A stretch of 64,000 nucleotides of DNA from Lactiplantibacillus mudanjiangensis (GTDB taxonomy: Bacteria > Bacillota > Bacilli > Lactobacillales > Lactobacillaceae): the NCBI RefSeq assembly GCF_005405385.1, contig NZ_BJDY01000007.1, forward strand, positions 124,001 to 188,000, given 5' to 3'. The position numbers and the translations under genes are program-made. Below are positions 43,683-52,609 of the stretch, piece after piece. Below the pieces are notes generated by a model. The model saw only the letters and a program-made list of their open reading frames with translations, had not been told where the DNA came from and made no database searches. The first letter of the stretch is position 1; every line of letters starts with the position of its first letter.

Positions 43683-44192
43683 ATGAAAAATTTACGGGGA
43701 ATGCTCGGCGTCATGGTACTGTTGGCATTGGGATTAGCAGGATGTCAAACAGTCGCCAATGACTCTTTGAATAACAATCAAGATCAAACGGTTCAATCAG
43801 CCACACCTAGTCTAACTGCAGTCAGCAAAGTTCGGAAAACTGACTATCTAGGTCGCTGGGTCAGTACAACTCAAGGGGCCGCACTTTACTTAACAAGCAA
43901 TCAAAAAGCAGCGTGGTTCCAAAAAAATCACACCACGGTCAAGGGACATGTCACCTTAAAGCTAGGTGACAATGGTCAAGCAACCTTGACCCATGCTAAA
44001 TTTGGCACCATCAAAGTGACCTTACAAGATGCCACAACAATGACGTTAACCCGCGGGAAAACCACCTTTAAGTTAACTAAAGATACGGGTTGGAGTCCGA
44101 AACATGGAAAGATTCCAACCAGTACTAAAACGGCGTTGAATGGCACCTCATTAGCAACACCAACACCATTGAAAAAACCTAATTATCAATAA
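43683..44192 (+). CDS. Small secreted lipoprotein, unknown function
   Basis: A 169-aa protein. Its signal peptide ends in the lipobox LGLAGC (Cys21), followed by an Asn/Gln/Ser linker. A small beta-rich domain follows (YLGRWVSTTQGAALYLTSNQKAAWF, GHVTLKLGDNGQATLTHAKFGTIKVTLQDATTMTL). It resembles small beta-barrel stress or lipocalin-like lipoproteins only in composition; no family is recognised. CGGAGGAG gives a strong ribosome site. It has its own promoter (TATAAT at 43627) and terminator. Confidence 0.8.
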   Translation: MKNLRGMLGVMVLLALGLAGCQTVANDSLNNNQDQTVQSATPSLTAVSKVRKTDYLGRWVSTTQGAALYLTSNQKAAWFQKNHTTVKGHVTLKLGDNGQATLTHAKFGTIKVTLQDATTMTLTRGKTTFKLTKDTGWSPKHGKIPTSTKTALNGTSLATPTPLKKPNYQ

Positions 44193-44234
44193 AAAATCAG
44201 CACCCAGTGATATTGACTGAGGTGCTGATTTTTT
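44191..44234 (+). terminator. Intrinsic terminator after the lipoprotein gene
   Basis: The arms AAAAAATCAGCACC and GGTGCTGATTTTTT enclose a 16-nt loop. Confidence 0.85.
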
Positions 44235-44242
44235 ATTGATTA

Positions 44243-44755
44243 CTAAAGGTTGAAAGCTACTTTTTAGCAATAATCGTTGATATGATAAGCATTCATCGAT
44301 CAAAACTAGTCATACTTGCCGCCTACCGTTCGCCCACCTTGAGCCGGAACGCTGTGGGCGAACCGTCGTTTTGAACCACCCAACCCGTGTTTCAAAAGCG
44401 CCAGTCTCTAAGCGATAAATCGCTAAGAGACTCCCACGGCTGGGCTCAATGTGGAGGCACTCTCGGCTATGTTAGTGACTACAAACTTGATTAACATCTA
44501 ACCGGAGCCAGCTAGTGATGACGCCGGCCGTGAAAATATCGTTAGTCCGGGTGATCTTCCCGAACTTTACGATATGGACGACTTTTGAGACTGGTGGCTT
44601 TGGCTAGGCTCAAAAGCGAGGTAGCAGCCCGCACTTTGGCTGGAGCCGGTCCCCACAGCCGGCAGAATCGCTGGCTGGCGTAGGTGACAATTTAATCCAA
44701 CTTAAGTCAATGTTGGTATGGTTTCGATCAATAACATTTAACTTTCAACCTTTAG
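44243..44755 (-). repeat. Dispersed hairpin-rich element, copy R7: MITE-like reference copy with terminal repeats and target duplication
   Basis: A 513-bp element. It has perfect 14-bp terminal inverted repeats, CTAAAGGTTGAAAG (44243-44256) and CTTTCAACCTTTAG (44742-44755), flanked by a perfect 7-bp duplication TTGATTA (44236-44242 and 44756-44762). The right duplication contains the stop codon of the M20 peptidase gene. Inside are both arms in reverse orientation; arm 2 lacks its apical hairpin. There is no transposase-sized ORF. Confidence 0.9.
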
Positions 44756-44759
44756 TTGA

Positions 44760-45905
44760 TTACTTCAAATGAGTCACAAAAAGTTGTTCGTATAATTTGA
44801 TAAAGTCCAAATACATCTGCCGATCAACGTTTTCATCAACTTGATGGGGCGTCATGTTCCCCGGACCAAACATGATAAATGGAAAATCAGCTGATTTGTC
44901 TTTCAACAAGTTCGAGGCATCCGTAACTGCTGGAATGGCTAATTTTGGAATAGGTTCGCCCGCATATGATTCACCAATCTTGGCCGCCAAATCACTCAAT
45001 GGGGTGTCTTTAGGCGCCGCAACCGGATCTTGTGACATGAAAACGCTCAAGTTAACCTGGGCTCCTTGGGCATTTTGTTGATCGACTAATTTTTGCAAAG
45101 CGGCAATGGCCGTCTCATTATCAAACTCTGGAATCGAGCGAATATTAAGTTCAGCATGCGCTTCACCTGGAATCGAGTTCACCTGGTTACCACCTTGTAA
45201 AACCGTACTATTGAAAACCAGCTTTCCTAATAAATCGCTGGTACGATCACTATCACGGAAAACATGGTTCGCTTGTGCCAAAATATCAATCAACGGATCT
45301 AATGCATTGTAGCCGGCCTCCGGCATTGAACTATGCGCCGTTTTACCTTGTGACGTTAATTCAATATCAATCGACCCCTTATGCGCATATGCAATATTAT
45401 AGCCAGACGGTTCACCAATCAATAAGGCATCAACATCGTCCATCGTCCCCGCTTCATAGAATGCCTGTGAACCAGTTTCGCCGACTTCTTCAGCAATCGT
45501 TGCCATTAAACGAATACGGCCATTTTTCAATGTGTGTGCCGCTTCAATTTCAATCATAGCAATGACCATTGCGGCCAAGCCTGATTTCATATCCGTCGCA
45601 CCACGACCATACAACTTGCCATCGCGTTCAGTTAACGTAAACGGATCACTCGTCCATTTTGAGATATCACCCGGTGTCACCACATCCATATGACCAGAAA
45701 TACCCAAAATCGGCCCAGTCGTCCCGATTTCGGCAAGCAAATTAGCTCGGCCATCGCTAACGGCCATGAGTTGCGCATCAATCCCATGATCGGCAAACAA
45801 CTTTTGTAAATATTGTGCCACCAATGCTTCATGATCGTTAACGGATTCAATGTGTACCAAGTCCGCTAAAATTTGAACTTTTTCTTCATCACTAAATACT
45901 GCCAT
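44760..45905 (-). CDS. M20-family metallopeptidase, ArgE/DapE type
   Basis: A 381-aa zinc peptidase/deacylase. Metal and catalytic motifs are ISGHMDVVTPGD, GRGATDMKSGLAA, ATIAEEVGETGS and LIGEPSG, plus MFGPGNMTPHQVDE near the C-terminus supplying the last His. The dimerisation domain sits between (KGSIDIELTSQGKTAHSSMPEAGYNA). Members deacylate N-acyl amino acids (N-acetylornithine or succinyl-diaminopimelate); the exact substrate is not readable. Its stop codon lies in the target duplication of element R7. It is divergent from the deformylase-like gene. Confidence 0.88.
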   Translation of the reverse strand: MAVFSDEEKVQILADLVHIESVNDHEALVAQYLQKLFADHGIDAQLMAVSDGRANLLAEIGTTGPILGISGHMDVVTPGDISKWTSDPFTLTERDGKLYGRGATDMKSGLAAMVIAMIEIEAAHTLKNGRIRLMATIAEEVGETGSQAFYEAGTMDDVDALLIGEPSGYNIAYAHKGSIDIELTSQGKTAHSSMPEAGYNALDPLIDILAQANHVFRDSDRTSDLLGKLVFNSTVLQGGNQVNSIPGEAHAELNIRSIPEFDNETAIAALQKLVDQQNAQGAQVNLSVFMSQDPVAAPKDTPLSDLAAKIGESYAGEPIPKLAIPAVTDASNLLKDKSADFPFIMFGPGNMTPHQVDENVDRQMYLDFIKLYEQLFVTHLK

Positions 45906-46123
45906 CTATTAAGCCCTCCTCAAAACCTGATGTCTCAAGTTTAACGCAATTTGGGCTAACAGGGGGTAATCTTGTACTTTAAATCGCTGTTAAAATGAGG
46001 CCTATACACCTCACGCCAGCTTACCTCCCCCAGTATAGAACCCGCCATTTTCTTAACTTGCGATCGACATAAAATCACGCCTATAATAGACCTAAACTTA
46101 TCAAGAAACTGAGGCTGTTATTT

Positions 46124-46534
46124 ATGATTAAACCGATCGTTCATGATCCTAACCAATTGGCTCATCCAGCCGTTCCCGCCACCAAAGCGGACTTACCACT
46201 GGCCACCGACCTTTTAGAGACCTTAAAAGCCCATGCCAACGAGTGCGTCGGCATGGGGGCTAACATGATTGGTAGCAATAAGGCCGCCATTGTCGTTCAA
46301 ATGGGACCATTGGCAGTTGTCATGTTTAATCCCGAAATCATCAACAAGCATGATGCTTATCAAGCGACCGAGGGGTGTTTATCACTAACCGGTGAACGCT
46401 CGACAACACGTTACCATCAAATCACCGTCAAGTTTCAGGACCGCAACTTCAAGCCACAGCAACAACAATTTTCTGATTGGATCGCCCAAATTATCCAACA
46501 TGAAATTGATCATTGCCACGGTATTTTGATTTAA
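46124..46534 (+). CDS. Peptide-deformylase-like protein
   Basis: A 136-aa member of the peptide deformylase family. Motif 2 (EGCLSL, metal Cys) and motif 3 (QHEIDHCHG, HExxH) are intact. Motif 1, normally GxGLAAxQ, reads GMGANMIG, so the conserved Gln is missing. It is shorter than the housekeeping enzyme (about 185 aa in Gram-positives). It may be a metallo-hydrolase with altered specificity or a weak secondary deformylase. It lies 27 bp ahead of the ApbE gene, so the two are probably co-transcribed. Confidence 0.8.
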   Translation: MIKPIVHDPNQLAHPAVPATKADLPLATDLLETLKAHANECVGMGANMIGSNKAAIVVQMGPLAVVMFNPEIINKHDAYQATEGCLSLTGERSTTRYHQITVKFQDRNFKPQQQQFSDWIAQIIQHEIDHCHGILI

Positions 46535-46561
46535 AGACTACTAATTATAAGGACTGATCAC

Positions 46562-47563
46562 ATGACTACTTTAAACGATGCCGGTCAACCGGCGATTTCC
46601 GAACTGGCACAACAACGTCGCCACGTCTCACATTACGCGTTGGGAACCGATATTGATTTAACACTTTTTGGTAGCGATACGAACGACTACTTGACCCAAG
46701 CCAACCAGCTCATTGATCAATATGAAGATCGACTAACGGTTAATCGACTCCATTCAGAAGTCATGGCGATTAACCATGCCGCGGGTCAGCATCCGGTTCA
46801 AGTCTCAGCGGCCACGTATTCGTTAGTTAAACAAGCCATTTTACTCAGTCAACAACACTTTGGCTTTAATGCGTTAATCGGCCCACTCGTCAAACTTTGG
46901 CGGATTGGCTTCGATGATGCTCAACTACCAACCCAGGCTGAAATTGACGCACGTTTAAAACTCGTTGATCCTTTTAGCGTTGAACTAGACGACCAGCTCT
47001 TTAGTGTTTATTTAACCCAAGCTGGGATGGAGCTAGATTTAGGTGGTATCGCTAAGGGCTACATCGCCGATCGTATTCAAGACTACTGGGAAGCTTTTGG
47101 TCAGCGCGCTGGCATGATTAATCTCGGTGGTAACTTGTTAATGGTTGGCGACTCACCGCTACATGACGATCACCAATGGCGTGTGGGCATTCAAAATCCA
47201 CTGTCTCCACGTGGTAATGCGATTGCCAGCGTTAAAATTGGCGCTTGTTCGGCTGTGACTAGCGGTATCTACGAACGCCATTTTGAAATCAACGGTCAAT
47301 CCTATCATCACATTTTAGATTCAAAAACGGGTTATCCACGGCAAAACGATTTGCTTAGTGTAACGATTTTTTCTAAAAAATCTATCGATGGTGAAATTGA
47401 AACGACCCGTCTCTTCTTCGCCGGTCAACCAGAAGATAACTGGGGTATTGATCGCGATGACCTGTATGGTGCGATCTTTGTCACCAAAGAAAAGAAACTT
47501 GAAATCGTTGGTTTAGCAGATGCAACTGTGACACTGCTTGATCCAGAATTTGAAATTGCTTAA
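46562..47563 (+). CDS. apbE: ApbE-family FAD:protein FMN transferase
   Basis: A 333-aa ApbE-like flavin transferase. Motifs are GFNALIGPLVKLWRIG, LDLGGIAKGYIADRI, INLGGNLLMVGD and the Mg-binding/catalytic HHILDSKTGYPRQNDLLSV. The family attaches FMN covalently to Thr/Ser of flavoproteins such as NqrB, RnfG or extracellular reductases. Here no lipobox or signal is seen, so it is probably cytoplasmic, as for lactobacillar paralogues that flavinylate fumarate-reductase-like proteins. No such target is encoded nearby. AAGGACTG precedes the ATG. Confidence 0.88.
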   Translation: MTTLNDAGQPAISELAQQRRHVSHYALGTDIDLTLFGSDTNDYLTQANQLIDQYEDRLTVNRLHSEVMAINHAAGQHPVQVSAATYSLVKQAILLSQQHFGFNALIGPLVKLWRIGFDDAQLPTQAEIDARLKLVDPFSVELDDQLFSVYLTQAGMELDLGGIAKGYIADRIQDYWEAFGQRAGMINLGGNLLMVGDSPLHDDHQWRVGIQNPLSPRGNAIASVKIGACSAVTSGIYERHFEINGQSYHHILDSKTGYPRQNDLLSVTIFSKKSIDGEIETTRLFFAGQPEDNWGIDRDDLYGAIFVTKEKKLEIVGLADATVTLLDPEFEIA

Positions 47564-47569
47564 GCGAAG

Positions 47570-47602
47570 CACCGCCATTGTGACTCAATGACGGTGTTTT
47601 TT
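47570..47602 (+). terminator. Intrinsic terminator after apbE
   Basis: CACCGCCATTG pairs with CAATGACGGTG and is followed by T6. Confidence 0.8.
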
Positions 47603-47610
47603 ATTACTTC

Positions 47611-48090
47611 CTAAAGGTAAATTAAATATGTTGGTCGAAACCTTACCAACATTGACTTAAGTTGGATTAAATTGTCAACCTACGCCAGCCAGTGATTTTG
47701 CCGGCTGTTGGGACCGGTTCAAGCCAAAATGCGGGCTTTCACCTCGTAAGCCCGGGAAAACCACCCGGACCAACGATATTTTCACGGCCGGTGCCATCAC
47801 TGGCTGACTTCGGTTATATCGCAAACAATCACCATCATAACCGAGAGTGAGTCCACATTGAACCCAGCCGTGGGAAGCTCTAAGCGATTTATCGCTTAGA
47901 GCTTGGCGTTTTTGAAACACGGGGTTGGTGGTTCAAAAACGACGGTTCAGACCGCCTTTTGGCTGAACCGGTCCGCCCACAGCGTTCCGGCTCAATGTGG
48001 GCGAACGGTAGGTGGCAAGTACGACCAGTTTTGATCAGTAGTACTCTTCTCATCAACAATTATTGCTAAAAAGTAGCTTTCAACCTTTAG
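47611..48090 (+). repeat. Dispersed hairpin-rich element, copy R8 (terminal repeats and target duplication)
   Basis: A 480-bp copy. The left end CTAAAGGT (47611, terminal repeat partly lost) and right end CTTTCAACCTTTAG (48077-48090) are flanked by TTACTTC (47604-47610) and TAACTTC (48091-48097), a 7-bp duplication with one mismatch. Its left inner flank (TTGGTCGAAACCTTACC...AACATTGACTTAAG) is shared with R4 and R7. Arm 1 is shortened (the CTTTTGAG hairpin is missing); arm 2 is complete. It lies directly after the apbE terminator. Confidence 0.88.
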
Positions 48091-48154
48091 TAACTTCATT
48101 CAAGTCACCAGTAGCGTGATATAATTGGCCTCATACTAACTAGGGGATGATGGG

Positions 48155-48988
48155 ATGACAAAAATTGCAGTCATGGCGGATGTTCACGGCAATGTTACCG
48201 CCCTCAAAGCGGCGATTGCCGATGCGCAACAACAAGGTTGTACAACTTATTGGTTCTTAGGTGATTTATTCTTACCAGGACCGGGCACGACTGAGTTATT
48301 AACGATGTTAGACGCCTTACCCATTGAGGCTTACGTCATGGGAAACTGGGAGAGCACCTTATTAGAAGCGCTTGATCACCCGTTCAAACCTAGAAATGCT
48401 ATTGATATCTATTACACGTGCCTGGCCGACTACGCCTATCATCGACTATCAACACAGGCTTTACAACGCATTCGACAACTACCACTCGTTCAAACTAAAA
48501 CAATAGCTGGCTTGCAATACCAGCTCACGCACAATGAATTGGCTAAGAATTGGGGCGGTGCTTTGATGCCAACCGAGAATCAACCGGCTTTTGATGACCT
48601 ATCCAGTCGCCAAGCCGACGTGATGGTTTATGCCCATATTCACCATCAATTATTGCGTCAAAGTAGTGCTGGTCAACTGATTTTAAATCCTGGAACCATT
48701 GGCATGCCTTTTCAAAACTGGTCACATTTTGCCACGGACTTACGGGCACAATATGCCATTATTACCCCACAACCATCAGGGGCTGTCCCAGAAGTTGATT
48801 TTCGTCGTGTTGCTTATGATGCTGATGCCGAACTCGCCTTAGCTCAGGCCAAACAATTGCCCTATTTGCCCCTTTACGATGAACAATTGCATACCGGTGT
48901 CGTGCACACACACGATGAACCAACCTTACAAGCCATGACAAAACGGCTCGGCTATGATCAACAACTAGATCAATTATTAAAACCATAA
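48155..48988 (+). CDS. Calcineurin-like metallophosphoesterase
   Basis: A 277-aa dinuclear metallophosphoesterase. Ligand motifs are MADVHGN (DxH), FLGDLFLPGPG (GD), MGNWEST (the GNxE form instead of GNHE) and VYAHIHHQLL (GHTH-equivalent, with Gly changed to Ala). LILNPGTIGMP is the usual C-terminal motif of the YfcE/MJ0936-like group. It probably hydrolyses a phosphodiester or phosphomonoester; the substrate is unknown. It is monocistronic between R8 and its terminator. Confidence 0.85.
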   Translation: MTKIAVMADVHGNVTALKAAIADAQQQGCTTYWFLGDLFLPGPGTTELLTMLDALPIEAYVMGNWESTLLEALDHPFKPRNAIDIYYTCLADYAYHRLSTQALQRIRQLPLVQTKTIAGLQYQLTHNELAKNWGGALMPTENQPAFDDLSSRQADVMVYAHIHHQLLRQSSAGQLILNPGTIGMPFQNWSHFATDLRAQYAIITPQPSGAVPEVDFRRVAYDADAELALAQAKQLPYLPLYDEQLHTGVVHTHDEPTLQAMTKRLGYDQQLDQLLKP

Positions 48989-49035
48989 ATAAGGTAGATC
49001 ATTTTGCATTGCTGCAAGATGGTCTACCCTATTTG
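48985..49035 (+). terminator. Intrinsic terminator after the phosphoesterase gene
   Basis: The stem is AAATAAGGTAGATC with GGTCTACCCTATTT, plus an inner TTGCA/TGCAA. Confidence 0.75.
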
Positions 49036-49040
49036 TTTTC

Positions 49041-49108
49041 ACAATTTTTGGCAATCTTCGTTGAGGTGTTTTCCAATCAAAAATGATCATGCTTGCCACC
49101 TGATGTCG
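49041..49108 (-). repeat. Remnant of the dispersed element's outer flank (R11)
   Basis: The segment CAATCTTCGTTG, then TTCCAATCAAAA...GATCATGCTTGCCACCTG closely resembles the outer flank of copy R9 (CAATATTCGTTG...CCAATCAAAA...CCTTACCACCTG) but has no arms. It is probably a decayed end. Confidence 0.5.
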
Positions 49109-49124
49109 TTTGAAGCTTACCGAT

Positions 49125-49424
49125 TTAATGATGAATTAAATGATCATTAGGTGCTGACTCATCCGTCACTTGGGTTCGATGCAAGACTTGCTGCACCCAC
49201 TTTTGTGAATAACCATACTTTCGCGCTAACTTCTGCTGATTATGACCATTATATTCGGCTAGCACCTGCTGAGCAGCTAATTGGCGATCATACAAATGTG
49301 TGGGGATCGTCATTTGCATGCCTTTATATTGTTGATAAATTTGCAGCATCGGTTCAACACCAATGAGGTCGCTCAAACCGCGATAAAATTGATGTAGGGC
49401 CGTCACATCGATTTCTTCTGTCAT
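49125..49424 (-). CDS. Mor-family transcriptional regulator, paralogue 1
   Basis: A 99-aa protein similar to the DNA-binding half of Mu middle-operon regulators (Mor/C family): an N-terminal dimerisation helix region (LHQFYRGLSDLIGVEPMLQIYQQYKGMQMTIPTHLYDR) and a C-terminal helix-turn-helix (NQQKLARKYGYSQKWVQQVLH). It is clearly paralogous to the genes at 62526 and 62911. No phage genes surround it, so it is a domesticated chromosomal regulator. ATG 49424 follows AAGGAG; the GTG at 49436 lies too close to that site. It is divergent from the broken WYL gene. Confidence 0.75.
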   Translation of the reverse strand: MTEEIDVTALHQFYRGLSDLIGVEPMLQIYQQYKGMQMTIPTHLYDRQLAAQQVLAEYNGHNQQKLARKYGYSQKWVQQVLHRTQVTDESAPNDHLIHH

Positions 49425-49582
49425 TTGTACGCACACTCCTTACGTTTACCTTTATTGTAATCAGTTCAACCGCCTTTCGATACAGCACTTTGTCTAGTCC
49501 TTTTACTTGAAAACGTCATCTAAAACAACCATTGAACGTGGTAAACTAATGACAAAACTGGTTTTAATGAAAAGAGAGCCTT

Positions 49583-50596
49583 ATGACTGAACTAAATACC
49601 CGTCGACAATTAGAAATGTATCAACAGTTACTAACCGGTAAAACACTTAATAAAACTGACCTTGCAGCTCACTACGGCGTTGACCCACGCTCCATTCAAC
49701 GTGACTTTCAAGCGTTAAAAGCTTTCGTGACCGTTGCTAATCCATATCAAACACTGACTTATCATCGTGCTCGTGGTGGTTACCAGCTCACCACCGATCA
49801 ACATGAACTCTCGGCTCGTGAGATTATCGTCATTGCCAAGGTTTTACTCGCCAGCCGCGCCTTTGCTAAGCAAGAACTCGATAGCATGCTGGATGGCCTG
49901 TTGCGTCTCATTAAACCCGCGGAACAAAAAACGGTACTGCCTATTATTAAAAACGAGCGCTTCTTCCATTAACCTGTTCATCACGACCAACCGTTGCTCA
50001 CCTTGCTAACTGATCTTAGTCACGCGATTGAGCATCAGACTACCTTGCAACTGACCTATCATCGTTCTGACAATCAAGTCGTTCAGCGAACCGTGTTGCC
50101 AGCAGCCTTGATCTTTTCAGAATATTATTTTTATGTCGCCGCCTATAATGCCAAGTATCAAACAACACTCTTTTATCGCGCCGATCGCATCCAAGCCTAT
50201 CGCCCAGCTGACACGGTGATTCAGCGAACCCGTGCGGAACGTTTTGAAGATGGTCAATTTCGGCAACGTATTCAATTTATGTACCCCGGTCAACTACTAA
50301 CGTTAACGTTTCAATTCTGGGGCATCGTTGAAGCGGCGTTGGATCGGCTCCCAACTGCTAAAGTTATACACCGGTTTCATGCCGATGGGACTGCCGAACC
50401 TATTAAAAATGAACAACATCGCAACCAACAACCAGCCGCCGGTGGTAGTGTCGTCATCACTGCTGAAGTTTACGGAGCTCGCGGAATTACAATGTGGCTC
50501 CTTAGCCAAGGCGCCAACGTCAAAGTACTGGCCCCAGCGTCATTGGTGACCTCATTTAAACAAGAATTGGCTAATATTCAAGCTCGCTATAATTAG
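49583..50596 (+). pseudogene. WYL-domain transcriptional regulator interrupted by an in-frame stop
   Basis: Two segments in the same frame are separated only by a TAA at 49970-49972. Residues 1-129 form a DeoR-type helix-turn-helix (NKTDLAAHYGVDPRSIQRDFQAL) and linker. The rest is the WYL effector domain (LQLTYHRSDNQVVQRTVLPAALIFSEYYFYVAAY, LLSQGANVKVLAPASLVTSF). Without the stop the protein would be 337 aa, the normal WYL-regulator length. A CAA-to-TAA change would explain it (RFFH-stop-PVHHD). No frameshift is needed, so the loss looks recent. An internal restart near 49994 could yield the WYL half alone. Confidence 0.85.
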
Positions 50597-50909
50597 CTGA
50601 ACATTATTTTTTGCAATATTCGTTGATTTTGCAAATATTCTCCAATCAAAATAGTTATCCTTACCACCTGCCGTTCGCCCACCTCGAGCCGGAGCCAGCC
50701 AGTGATGGAGCCGGCCGTGAAAACATCGTTAGTCCGGGTGGCTTTCCCGGGCTGACGATGTGGACGACTTTTGAGACTAGCGGTTTTAGCTAGGCTCAAA
50801 AGCGAGGCGGAAGTCCGCATTTTGGCTGGCGCAGGTCCCACAGCCGGCAGAATCACTGGCTGGCGCAGGTGACAAATTTAGCCTGCCGTAAGTGTTTTTC
50901 AAACTTTAG
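50597..50909 (-). repeat. Dispersed hairpin-rich element, copy R9 (arm 2 deleted)
   Basis: It begins directly after the WYL stop codon (CTGAAC, degenerate terminal repeat) and ends TTTTCAAACTTTAG (50909). Approximate 7-bp flanks are TAATTAG and TGATTAA. Arm 1 is complete in reverse orientation; arm 2 has collapsed to its base (GCCCACCTCGAGCCGG). Confidence 0.8.
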
Positions 50910-50914
50910 TGATT

Positions 50915-50966
50915 AAAAATAGTCGCGTGACTCAACCTCAATTGGTTAAATCACACGACTATTTTT
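50915..50966. terminator. Bidirectional intrinsic terminator
   Basis: AAAAATAGTCGCGTGA pairs with TCACACGACTATTTTT. It serves the GntR gene on the minus strand. Confidence 0.8.
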
Positions 50967-51675
50967 AACGTTGTAAATCCATCATAAAGTAATTCAAATC
51001 ACCGCGATACTTGGCGATTGAATATTCAACTGGCGTACCTTGGGCCGTCAATCCTTGCGTGTGGAAATAAAATAACGGCTCATCAACGGCGACATTTAAT
51101 AAATCAGCAGTCGTTTCATCGGCCTTCAACACATCTAACCGTCGCCGCACCCGTTCAACAGCTGCTTGTTGCTGGGTTAATGTGTCATACAGTGAAACGG
51201 TTGTAAAATCAACCGTTGCTAAATCTAGTCCATCTGTTGGAAGATAACTGGTTAACAAAACAACCGGTTGTCCATTCGCATAACGTAATCGCACTAATTT
51301 ATAGACAACCGCCGTTACTGATAGTTGTAACTTACTGGCAACCTCAGCCGTAGCTGGTTCCGTTTTAAATAAGAGCACCTTGGTCTGTGGTTGCAACCCT
51401 TTGTCCGCCATTTCCGCATCGTAGCCCTCAATCACTTGCGTAAACGCCTGAGCGATCTTGGCTTGCTTAACCATGGTGCCTCGCCGCTTGCGTTTCTCTA
51501 GCAACCCCTGTTCAACTAAGGTCTGGATTGCTTGGCGTACTGTTGGCCGACTCACCTGATAAGTCGCCATGAGATCAACTTCACGTGGAATCAAAGTTTG
51601 GGGCGGATAGGTGCCGTCTTGAATCTTCGTTCGCAAGTCTTGTTCAATTTGAGTATGCTTGGCGATACTCGTCAT
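50965..51675 (-). CDS. GntR-family regulator with UTRA domain
   Basis: A 236-aa regulator. The winged helix is IPREVDLMATYQVSRPTVRQAIQTLVEQGLLEKRKRRG (about residues 30-70). The C-terminal UTRA effector domain spans 85-235 (VYKLVRLRYANGQPVVLLTSYLP, LFYFHTQGLTAQGTPVEYSIAKYRGD). ATG 51675 has GGGGTGG upstream, so the MTKRGGI extension is dropped. An 8-bp inverted repeat in its own promoter suggests autoregulation. It lies 64 bp downstream of deoC on the same strand; deoC and/or the aldo/keto reductase gene are possible targets. Confidence 0.85.
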   Translation of the reverse strand: MTSIAKHTQIEQDLRTKIQDGTYPPQTLIPREVDLMATYQVSRPTVRQAIQTLVEQGLLEKRKRRGTMVKQAKIAQAFTQVIEGYDAEMADKGLQPQTKVLLFKTEPATAEVASKLQLSVTAVVYKLVRLRYANGQPVVLLTSYLPTDGLDLATVDFTTVSLYDTLTQQQAAVERVRRRLDVLKADETTADLLNVAVDEPLFYFHTQGLTAQGTPVEYSIAKYRGDLNYFMMDLQR

Positions 51676-51694
51676 GATGCCACCCCTTTTTGTC

Positions 51695-51720
51695 ATGATA
51701 TATTGATCATACTATATCAT
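51695..51720 (-). promoter_or_regulatory. Inverted-repeat operator ahead of the GntR/UTRA gene
   Basis: ATGATATA (51695-51702) and TATATCAT (51713-51720) form a perfect 8-bp inverted repeat 20-45 bp upstream of the start. This is the expected place for autoregulation. Confidence 0.5.
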
Positions 51721-51739
51721 AAAACCCTCAGTGGCAGAA

Positions 51740-52477
51740 TTATTGATCAACTTTAGGATACGGCCGATCAATGTCAATCTGAGTCACATGATCCACGGTC
51801 ATGCGCGCCTTTAATGCGTCGATAATTTTGATGCCAGCACTACAACCGATGCGATCCGCTCCCGCCTTAATCATCGCCAAAAAATCATCGGAATTACGGA
51901 TACCACCGGCCGCTTTGACCTTCACGGTATCGCCAACAACTGATTTCATGAGCGTCACATCAGCCACTGTAGCCCCACCAGTCCCAAAACCAGTTGATGT
52001 TTTAATAAAGTCCGGTCGCACAACTTTAGCAATTTCAGCTAGTTGCTTCGTTTCAGCAGTTGTTAAATAGCAATTCTCAAAAATCACCTTACAAGGCACT
52101 TGATGTGCGTGACAAGCTGCAACTAGCTGCGTCATCTCGTCTTGCACATAATCCCAGTTGCCATTCTTGACCTCAGTTTGGTTCACGACATAATCAATTT
52201 CATTAGCGCCATTTTTGATCGCATCTTCCGTATCAAACACTTTTGACGCAATACTCGTTTGACCAAGCGGAAAACTAATTGCTGCCCCCGTATCAATATC
52301 AGTTCCGGCCAATTGTGCCGCACATATTTGGGACTGGACTTGATTAATGGCGACCATTTTAAAATGATATTGTTTGGCTTCATCACAAAGCTTTCGCATA
52401 TCAGCTGCCGAAGCATCCGTTTTCAAGTTAGTATGGTCAATCATCCGGGCAAAATCATCAATTGTATAAGCAGGCAT
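51740..52477 (-). CDS. deoC: Deoxyribose-phosphate aldolase DeoC
   Basis: A 245-aa class I aldolase. The Schiff-base lysine is in [10 protein letters not shown] and the activating Lys in [20 protein letters not shown] and NEIDYVVN are also conserved. It splits 2-deoxyribose-5-phosphate into acetaldehyde and glyceraldehyde-3-phosphate in nucleoside catabolism. ATG 52477 is chosen because GGAGAGG, which would otherwise encode MERIK, is its ribosome site. No other deo genes adjoin it. Its promoter carries the box shared with the aldo/keto reductase gene. Confidence 0.93.
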   Translation of the reverse strand: MPAYTIDDFARMIDHTNLKTDASAADMRKLCDEAKQYHFKMVAINQVQSQICAAQLAGTDIDTGAAISFPLGQTSIASKVFDTEDAIKNGANEIDYVVNQTEVKNGNWDYVQDEMTQLVAACHAHQVPCKVIFENCYLTTAETKQLAEIAKVVRPDFIKTSTGFGTGGATVADVTLMKSVVGDTVKVKAAGGIRNSDDFLAMIKAGADRIGCSAGIKIIDALKARMTVDHVTQIDIDRPYPKVDQ

Positions 52478-52503
52478 TTTTATCCTCTCCATTTCAATAA
52501 GTC

Positions 52504-52544
52504 ATTACATATTAGATGTTAGCGATTTCTTTTAGAATTGTCAA
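52504..52544 (-). promoter_or_regulatory. deoC promoter with downstream TAATATGTAAT box
   Basis: On the minus strand, TTGACA (52539-52544) and TAACAT (52516-52521) are 17 nt apart. One base later comes TAATATGTAAT (52504-52514), covering the likely start site. An identical box with the same spacing is seen at the aldo/keto reductase promoter. Confidence 0.6.
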
Positions 52545-52552
52545 CTGCTCAA

Positions 52553-52597
52553 AAAAATAGACTATCCAGTCTTTAAAAGGCCGAATAGTCTATTTTT
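52553..52597. terminator. Intrinsic terminator between aldo/keto reductase and deoC
   Basis: AAAAATAGACTAT pairs with ATAGTCTATTTTT. It ends the aldo/keto reductase transcript, so deoC depends on its own promoter. Confidence 0.8.
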
Positions 52598-52609
52598 AAT
52601 GTGTGAGGC

